In this document: piece by piece, positions 60,014-64,000 of the stretch | Numbering within the stretch: the stretch's first letter is position 1 | How the letters are laid out: the number at the start of each line of letters is the position of its first letter | NCBI RefSeq assembly: GCF_030848575.1 | Contig: NZ_JAVDDX010000002.1 | Coordinates: 992,001-1,056,000 of the forward strand | Length of the DNA stretch: 64,000 nt | Direction of reading: 5' to 3' | Origin: Haloarcula sp. H-GB4 | GTDB taxonomy: Archaea; Halobacteriota; Halobacteria; Halobacteriales; Haloarculaceae | Translations under genes and position numbers: made by a program | Notes under the pieces: model-generated | Seen by the model: only the letters and a program-made list of their open reading frames with translations | The model's database searches: none | Told to the model about the DNA's origin: nothing

Positions 60014-60020
60014 TGTATAA
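60014..60020 (-). promoter_or_regulatory. TATA box of the livJHMGF operon
   Basis: The minus strand reads TTATACA, centred about 34 nt before the livJ ATG (59983), so the mRNA has a very short leader. The shared 13-bp element lies six bases upstream. Confidence 0.55.
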
Positions 60021-60026
60021 CCCTGT

Positions 60027-60039
60027 CACCGTCCATGGT
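60027..60039 (-). promoter_or_regulatory. Putative operator, copy 1 (importer promoter)
   Basis: On the minus strand this reads ACCATGGACGGTG, immediately upstream of the livJ TATA box. An identical 13-mer precedes the aldehyde dehydrogenase promoter (63757-63769), and a two-mismatch copy precedes the HTH-10 regulator gene. It is also within the divergent promoter region of the racemase gene. Confidence 0.55.
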
Positions 60040-60073
60040 AGGCACCATGTTCTCCACGGCATACGAGAAGCCG

Positions 60074-60083
60074 TGAATTAATA
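60074..60083 (+). promoter_or_regulatory. TATA box of the proline racemase gene
   Basis: GAATTAATAC lies about 45 nt before the ATG at 60124, predicting transcription from around 60106 and a leader of about 18 nt. It lies divergent to the importer promoter. Confidence 0.45.
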
Positions 60084-60123
60084 CTTCTGGAACGCGTTTG
60101 CCGCATAGAGTATCGCTACGGCT

Positions 60124-61095
60124 ATGGAACGAACGGAGTTCATCACGGTAGACACGCACACGGGTGGGGAACCAACACGCATCGTCCTCGACGGTATCGA
60201 GGCCAACACGCTCACCGGAGCGACCGTCCGGGAGAGACGCGACCAGTTCAAAGCCACGGCTGACGGCGTCCGGAAACTCCTCATGCAGGAGCCCCGCGGA
60301 CACGCAGGCATGTTCGGAGCAGTCCCGGTACCGACCGACCGGGCTGACCTCGGGGTTTTCTTCATGGATACAGATGGCTATCTGGACATGTGTGGTCACG
60401 GCCTCATCGGAGTCGTCACCGCACTCATCGAACGGGGCGAGCTTCCCGAAGTGCCAGAGCTGACTGTCGAAACCCCCGCCGGACTGGTCGACGTGACGGT
60501 CGAGATAGCTGACGGCGTCGTCCGTCGCGTTGCGTTCGAAAACGTCGACAGTTACGTCTGTGAGACGGTAACCGTCGAACAGGACGGCGTCCCGGTCGAA
60601 GCTCGTATCGTCTATTCCGGGAACTACTTCGCCGTCGTCGACGCTGACAGTCTCGGCGTCACGCTCAACAGCGAGGACGCCACGCAGTGTATCGACCCCG
60701 CACTGGAACTCCGCCGAGCAGTCAACGACGCCGCACCCGAGGACCCAGTCACCGGTACGCGGGCGACCGTCTCAGCAGTCGAACTCACAGCTGGCGGCGA
60801 CGGCGACCGGAGCTGTGTGGTGTTCGCCGACGGCTCCGTCGACCGCTCCCCCTGTGGAACAGGCACGTGTGCGCGGTTGACGCTCCATCACGTCGACGGC
60901 GACCTCGCCGTCGGCGAGCGTGTCGAAGTGACTGGCCCGGTCGGGTCGACATTTGAGGGGTACATCACCGATACCAGCGTTGACGGAGGGGTAACCGTGA
61001 CCAGCCCGGTCGTCTCGGGTACAGCGCATATCACGGGCGAGCACACGTTTTACCGGGACGACGACGATACGCTCGGCAGTTTTACTCTCGTTTGA
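60124..61095 (+). CDS. Proline racemase / 4-hydroxyproline 2-epimerase family enzyme
   Basis: The 323-residue product has both catalytic cysteines: C90 in DMCGHGLIG and C244 in RSPCGTGTCARL. A Thr instead of the second Cys would mark the trans-3-hydroxyproline dehydratase subgroup. It opens FITVDTHTGGEPTRIV and has EPRGHAGMFGAV and GNYFAVVDADSLG. Cys pair spacing and length resemble bacterial hydroxyproline epimerases. The reaction is epimerisation at the alpha carbon of proline or hydroxyproline. The genes around it (importer, proline dehydrogenase, aldehyde dehydrogenase) fit a catabolic role. Confidence 0.88.
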   Translation: MERTEFITVDTHTGGEPTRIVLDGIEANTLTGATVRERRDQFKATADGVRKLLMQEPRGHAGMFGAVPVPTDRADLGVFFMDTDGYLDMCGHGLIGVVTALIERGELPEVPELTVETPAGLVDVTVEIADGVVRRVAFENVDSYVCETVTVEQDGVPVEARIVYSGNYFAVVDADSLGVTLNSEDATQCIDPALELRRAVNDAAPEDPVTGTRATVSAVELTAGGDGDRSCVVFADGSVDRSPCGTGTCARLTLHHVDGDLAVGERVEVTGPVGSTFEGYITDTSVDGGVTVTSPVVSGTAHITGEHTFYRDDDDTLGSFTLV

Positions 61096-61115
61096 TTTCA
61101 GGCGTTATAGACTGA

Positions 61116-61122
61116 TTTTTTT
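61116..61122 (+). terminator. T-run terminator after the racemase gene
   Basis: Seven consecutive T residues lie 20 nt after the stop codon, followed by a G-rich stretch. Archaeal RNA polymerase stops at such T-runs without needing a hairpin. It would separate the racemase and proline dehydrogenase transcripts. Confidence 0.45.
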
Positions 61123-61166
61123 GGTAGGGGGTGCGTTTAGGCTGATATAGTGGCGTAGTTTCGATA

Positions 61167-62003
61167 ATGATTCCGCCGATAGCAAACAACTTCGTCGCCG
61201 GGGAGACAGCGCCGGGGGCGCTCGACCACGTCGCTTCGCTCAACGATGACGACGTCAAGGGCATCCTAAATCTGCTTGGCGAACACTACGACGAGCGCCA
61301 GCCAGCCGACGAGGACGCAGACCAGTACATCGAGTTGGTCAAGGAAATCGACAGGAGCGGCCTCGACTGCTGTATCTCAGTCAAGCCCTCGCAGATCGGA
61401 CTTGACGTTGGCGACGACGTATTCGTCGAGAATCTTGAACGTATTGTCGCAGCGGGTGACGACCGTGATGTCTTCGTCTGGGTCGATATGGAGGACTACA
61501 CTACAACCGACGTGACCCTTGACGCGTACGAGCGACTCGTTACGGAACACGAGGGCGGCGTCGGCGTCTGTACGCAGGCGAACCTCAAGCGGACGCCCGA
61601 GGACCTCGAACGGCTTGCACCCCTTCCCGGGAAGGTCCGACTAGTCAAGGGAGCCTACTCCGAGCCAAAGAGTGTCTCCTACAAGAAGAAAGAGCGCGTC
61701 AACGAAGCCTATCGAGACTGTCTCGAACTGATGTTCGAGGAGTTCGAGGGCGGCGTCGCCGTCGGCAGCCACGACCCGGCGATGATAGACTACGCGAAGG
61801 ACCTCCACGACGAGTACGGAACCGACTACGAGGTGCAGATGCTGATGGGCGTCCGCGACGACGAACAGCGCGACCTCGCCGCCGAGGGCGTCCCGATGTG
61901 GCAGTACATCCCCTACGGCGACAAGTGGTTCTCCTACTTCTACCGGCGCGTCCGCGAACGCAAGGAAAACGCGCTGTTTGCTGTCCGAGCCGTGTTGAGT
62001 TAG
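61167..62003 (+). CDS. Proline dehydrogenase
   Basis: The 278-residue FAD-dependent (beta/alpha)8 barrel oxidises proline to pyrroline-5-carboxylate. Motifs are CCISVKPSQIGLDVG, DVFVWVDMEDYTTTD, VRLVKGAYSEPKSVSY, VAVGSHDPAMI and the C-terminal YIPYGDKWFSYFYRRVRERKEN, whose two Arg residues bind the substrate carboxylate. The length fits monofunctional ProDH. TATA-like stretches (GCGTTTAGG, CTGATATAG) lie just upstream. Confidence 0.93.
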   Translation: MIPPIANNFVAGETAPGALDHVASLNDDDVKGILNLLGEHYDERQPADEDADQYIELVKEIDRSGLDCCISVKPSQIGLDVGDDVFVENLERIVAAGDDRDVFVWVDMEDYTTTDVTLDAYERLVTEHEGGVGVCTQANLKRTPEDLERLAPLPGKVRLVKGAYSEPKSVSYKKKERVNEAYRDCLELMFEEFEGGVAVGSHDPAMIDYAKDLHDEYGTDYEVQMLMGVRDDEQRDLAAEGVPMWQYIPYGDKWFSYFYRRVRERKENALFAVRAVLS

Positions 62004-62027
62004 AGTAGCTGTTGGCTACGTGCTGCC

Positions 62028-62675
62028 CTATCCTTCGAAGCAGGCAACGGGATTCCCATTCTCCCACGGGTCGGGGTCTAGCGAATCGGCCCCATCGAAA
62101 TCGTTCCGGGTCGTTCTGGCACGGACGGCCCGTGTCGAGCTGACATAGTACGTGACATATTGAGTTATATAGTCGAAGTCCATCCCGGGGTGAATCCGTC
62201 CGGAGCCGATGTACTGCAATCGGATGACAGCCGAATTAGTTGGCCCCGGGGCGACCCAGGTACTCTGGACGGAGATGTCGAACCGCGTCAGGTAGCTATC
62301 GGGCTTGCCGTCAGTCGTCATGTCAGTGTTCGCTACCATCTCGGCGTTCTGCCGGTAGGCCAGTTCGAACGCGGTGACGTACTCGACCATGCTCTGGCCC
62401 GCTAGCTCCGATGGCGGCTGCCCAGGATACGCACGGGGAGCAAGCGACCCCTCGCGGTCGATTGGTTCAGCAATCGGTCTCGAAACGGCCGAACAGGACA
62501 CGTTCGGGGGCGTTTCCGGAATCTGGGTTGCCCATCCAGTGGCCGGCGTCGGCGTCTCTGTGGCTGTCAACGTCTCAGTTGAGTCAGTCCCGTCGAGAGT
62601 GCGACATCCGGCTGTGGAAAGCCCCACCCCACTGGTGCTGAGTGCCTTCACGAGATGACGGCGTGTTATCTCCAT
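62028..62675 (-). CDS. Tat lipoprotein of unknown function
   Basis: The 215-residue product starts MEITRRHLVKALSTSGVG with a lipobox ending at Cys (STAGC), then a Thr/Glu-rich linker. The mature part, with EYVTAFELAYRQNAEMV and a beta-rich C terminus, resembles no family I know by function. The ATG at 62675 is used because it begins the Tat signal. It lies tail-to-tail with proline dehydrogenase, 24 nt apart. Confidence 0.75.
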   Translation of the reverse strand: MEITRRHLVKALSTSGVGLSTAGCRTLDGTDSTETLTATETPTPATGWATQIPETPPNVSCSAVSRPIAEPIDREGSLAPRAYPGQPPSELAGQSMVEYVTAFELAYRQNAEMVANTDMTTDGKPDSYLTRFDISVQSTWVAPGPTNSAVIRLQYIGSGRIHPGMDFDYITQYVTYYVSSTRAVRARTTRNDFDGADSLDPDPWENGNPVACFEG

Positions 62676-62895
62676 AGCACACGTGGCAGTAGCATCTCCG
62701 GTAGTAAACGGTTTCAGGACGTTCAAGAACACGTTTGAGCCACCCCTCTCATTGATCTGAGTGCAACAGAGTGACCTATTCTGCTCAGTCAATCCGAAAG
62801 CAAGCGGTCCCCACTGAGAGTCGAATTCCCGTTGTCAACGCTCTGGGTCGATTGACAGAGAACCGGGTGCCAGCGGCTCTACACCTCCTCCTGTG

Positions 62896-63612
62896 TTACT
62901 GGTCCGGATCGAGCAGTTTCGCTTCTGCTTTCCGGAGGTGTTCGAGCAGCGTCGTCTTCGAAACGCCAAGTTTCGATGCGAGTTCGCGCGTCGAGATACC
63001 CCGTGGCCACGCGTAGTAGTCCTCCTGTCGGGCAAGTTCGAACGCCTCGCGCTGGCTGTCCGAAAGCCGGTCCATCCGCCGGAGTTGCTTCGGATTGCCG
63101 CCGCCAGCGGATGTGATTCGTGTGACTTCGATATCGGCCGACTGCTCCTCGCGGATCTCGTCGAGAAGTGACTCGGCTTCGTCGCGGGAGTCCGGGAAGA
63201 ACACCGGCCAGTGCTCGCGACCGTGCCGGACCCGAACCGGATCGTTGTGGATGAACCCCCGCGAGAGCAGGCTGTCGCTGATGGTGTTGTCCGGGTCGTA
63301 CTCGACGAACAATTCACGGGTCGTGTTCCCCGGCGACGAGCCTGTGCCGGTCGCGCCGTGGCGCTCGCGCAACTCCAGCACAGAGTCGGTCAGTGACGAG
63401 TCGCGAGTCGCATCGATGAGAGCCTCAACGTCGCTAATACTGTCGGCGTATGCGGTGAACAGGCCCTTCACGCTACCGTTCTGTGTGTTGTACACGCCGT
63501 GGGCCAGTAGCCCAGCCGCCGTCTTGTCGGTGACTTCGAGCGTCCAGCAGTCCGGATGCCAGATGCTCAGGGTAAGCTGGAGTCCCCCGTGTTGTGATTG
63601 TGCGTTACTCAT
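62896..63612 (-). CDS. HTH-10 (Bat-type) transcription regulator
   Basis: The 238-residue product has an N-terminal alpha/beta sensor part (about residues 10-160) with an ACT-like look. The C-terminal HTH-10 domain reads LSDSQREAFELARQEDYYAWPRGISTRELASKLGVSKTTLLEHLRKAEAKLL, with YYAWPRGIS the diagnostic turn. This haloarchaeal family includes the bacterio-opsin activator. It stands beside the proline genes, and its own promoter carries a copy of the 13-bp element, so it is the best candidate regulator of the locus. Confidence 0.88.
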   Translation of the reverse strand: MSNAQSQHGGLQLTLSIWHPDCWTLEVTDKTAAGLLAHGVYNTQNGSVKGLFTAYADSISDVEALIDATRDSSLTDSVLELRERHGATGTGSSPGNTTRELFVEYDPDNTISDSLLSRGFIHNDPVRVRHGREHWPVFFPDSRDEAESLLDEIREEQSADIEVTRITSAGGGNPKQLRRMDRLSDSQREAFELARQEDYYAWPRGISTRELASKLGVSKTTLLEHLRKAEAKLLDPDQ

Positions 63613-63691
63613 ACTGAGCGCCCTCCGTATGAAGGGATGCTAGGGATAGCCACGATGTGGATGCAAATAAAGGTGCGGTTCATAAGGGGAA

Positions 63692-63704
63692 CACCGACCA
63701 TGGG
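63692..63704 (-). promoter_or_regulatory. Putative operator, copy 3 (regulator promoter)
   Basis: The minus strand reads CCCATGGTCGGTG, matching 11 of 13 bases of the element at the importer and aldehyde dehydrogenase promoters. It sits just upstream of a TATA-like CCTTATGAA (63680-63688, minus strand). Confidence 0.45.
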
Positions 63705-63756
63705 AGATAATGCCTGATTATGTATGACATATCAGGTTATTGCCGTCCCCCCTGAC

Positions 63757-63769
63757 CATGGACGGTGGA
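63757..63769 (+). promoter_or_regulatory. Putative operator, copy 2 (aldehyde dehydrogenase promoter)
   Basis: ACCATGGACGGTG, identical to the importer copy, ends four bases before the TATA-like CATATTGG (63773-63780). This position favours an activator contacting the basal machinery. Confidence 0.55.
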
Positions 63770-63772
63770 ACA

Positions 63773-63780
63773 TATTGGTA
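63773..63780 (+). promoter_or_regulatory. TATA box of the aldehyde dehydrogenase gene
   Basis: CATATTGG, centred 27 nt before the ATG at 63803, implies a leaderless transcript. Confidence 0.5.
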
Positions 63781-63802
63781 GGGGACGCGTACAGTACCTA
63801 TC

Positions 63803-64000
63803 ATGAGTACAGACGACTCACGTCGACACTACATCGACGGTGAATGGACGACAGGCACCGGCGACGAAACGTTCACAAGTCAGAACCCGGCCACCGGCGA
63901 GGCACTCGCCTCGTTCCACCGCGGAACCGAGGCCGATGTCGACCGCGCACTGGCCGCGGCAGAGGACGCCTACGACGAGTGGCGCTCGCTCTCGCACATC
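63803..64000 (+). CDS. Aldehyde dehydrogenase family protein, 5' end only
   Basis: The frame from the ATG at 63803 runs off the window (66 codons). The translated start RRHYIDGEWTTGTGDETFTSQNPATGEALASF, then ALAAAEDAYDEWRSL, is the classic N terminus of NAD(P)-dependent aldehyde dehydrogenases. With proline dehydrogenase and the racemase nearby, 1-pyrroline-5-carboxylate or alpha-ketoglutarate semialdehyde are candidate substrates. The catalytic Cys is outside the window, so the subtype cannot be settled. Confidence 0.85.
   Translation, partial: MSTDDSRRHYIDGEWTTGTGDETFTSQNPATGEALASFHRGTEADVDRALAAAEDAYDEWRSLSHI

Overview
The window is a chromosomal segment of an extremely halophilic archaeon (class Halobacteria). 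The split RNA polymerase genes, ribosomal proteins S7, S10 and S12, EF-1alpha and EF-2 look most like Haloarcula. Supporting signs are very acidic proteins, high GC third positions, Tat-type lipoprotein signals, archaeal TATA boxes about 27 nt upstream of many start codons (leaderless transcripts), F420 enzymes, an Htr-type transducer and HTH-10/PAS signalling proteins. I see no insertion sequence, CRISPR array or rRNA operon.

Layout. Positions 1-700 hold the 3' end of a secreted, C-terminally anchored protein, followed by tRNA-Ala. From 1174 to 29555 the core information-processing genes lie on the minus strand, in transcription order rpoH-rpoB''-rpoB'-rpoA'-rpoA''-nusA, rpsL-rpsG, fusA and tuf-rpsJ. 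The set is broken up by other genes: a chemoreceptor (+), a PQQ-type sugar dehydrogenase, the biotin ECF transporter bioYMN, a large sensor kinase (+), a putative metalloprotein (+), a Cys/Met-metabolism PLP enzyme (+), an M48-like protein lacking its zinc site (+), a small membrane protein and an ACT-domain gene overlapping hom.

From 29832 to 30152 there are two identical tRNA-Asp genes and a detached third tRNA-Asp 3' end. From 30478 to 36776 come small conserved genes, cofE-mer (F420 synthesis and use), tnaA and a methyltransferase. From 36970 to 41131 lies a MoxR / DUF58 / transglutaminase operon with a 16-bp perfect palindrome upstream. Then come aIF1, a secreted gluzincin-like protease, an EamA transporter, thiDN, a DsbA-like oxidoreductase, D-2-hydroxyacid dehydrogenase, a UspA remnant, HPP and DUF7847-type membrane proteins, a thioredoxin, an acetyltransferase, a DUF460 protein, a PAS histidine kinase and an SCP2 protein.

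The right end, 55113-64000, looks like one catabolic locus. It has a five-gene Liv-type ABC importer, a two-cysteine proline racemase/hydroxyproline epimerase, proline dehydrogenase, an HTH-10 regulator and the start of an aldehyde dehydrogenase. The most interesting new observation is a near-identical 13-bp element in the same orientation just upstream of the likely TATA boxes of the importer operon, the aldehyde dehydrogenase and the HTH-10 regulator. This suggests an autoregulated proline/hydroxyproline regulon.

All family assignments come from reading motifs and remembered families. No database search was run.
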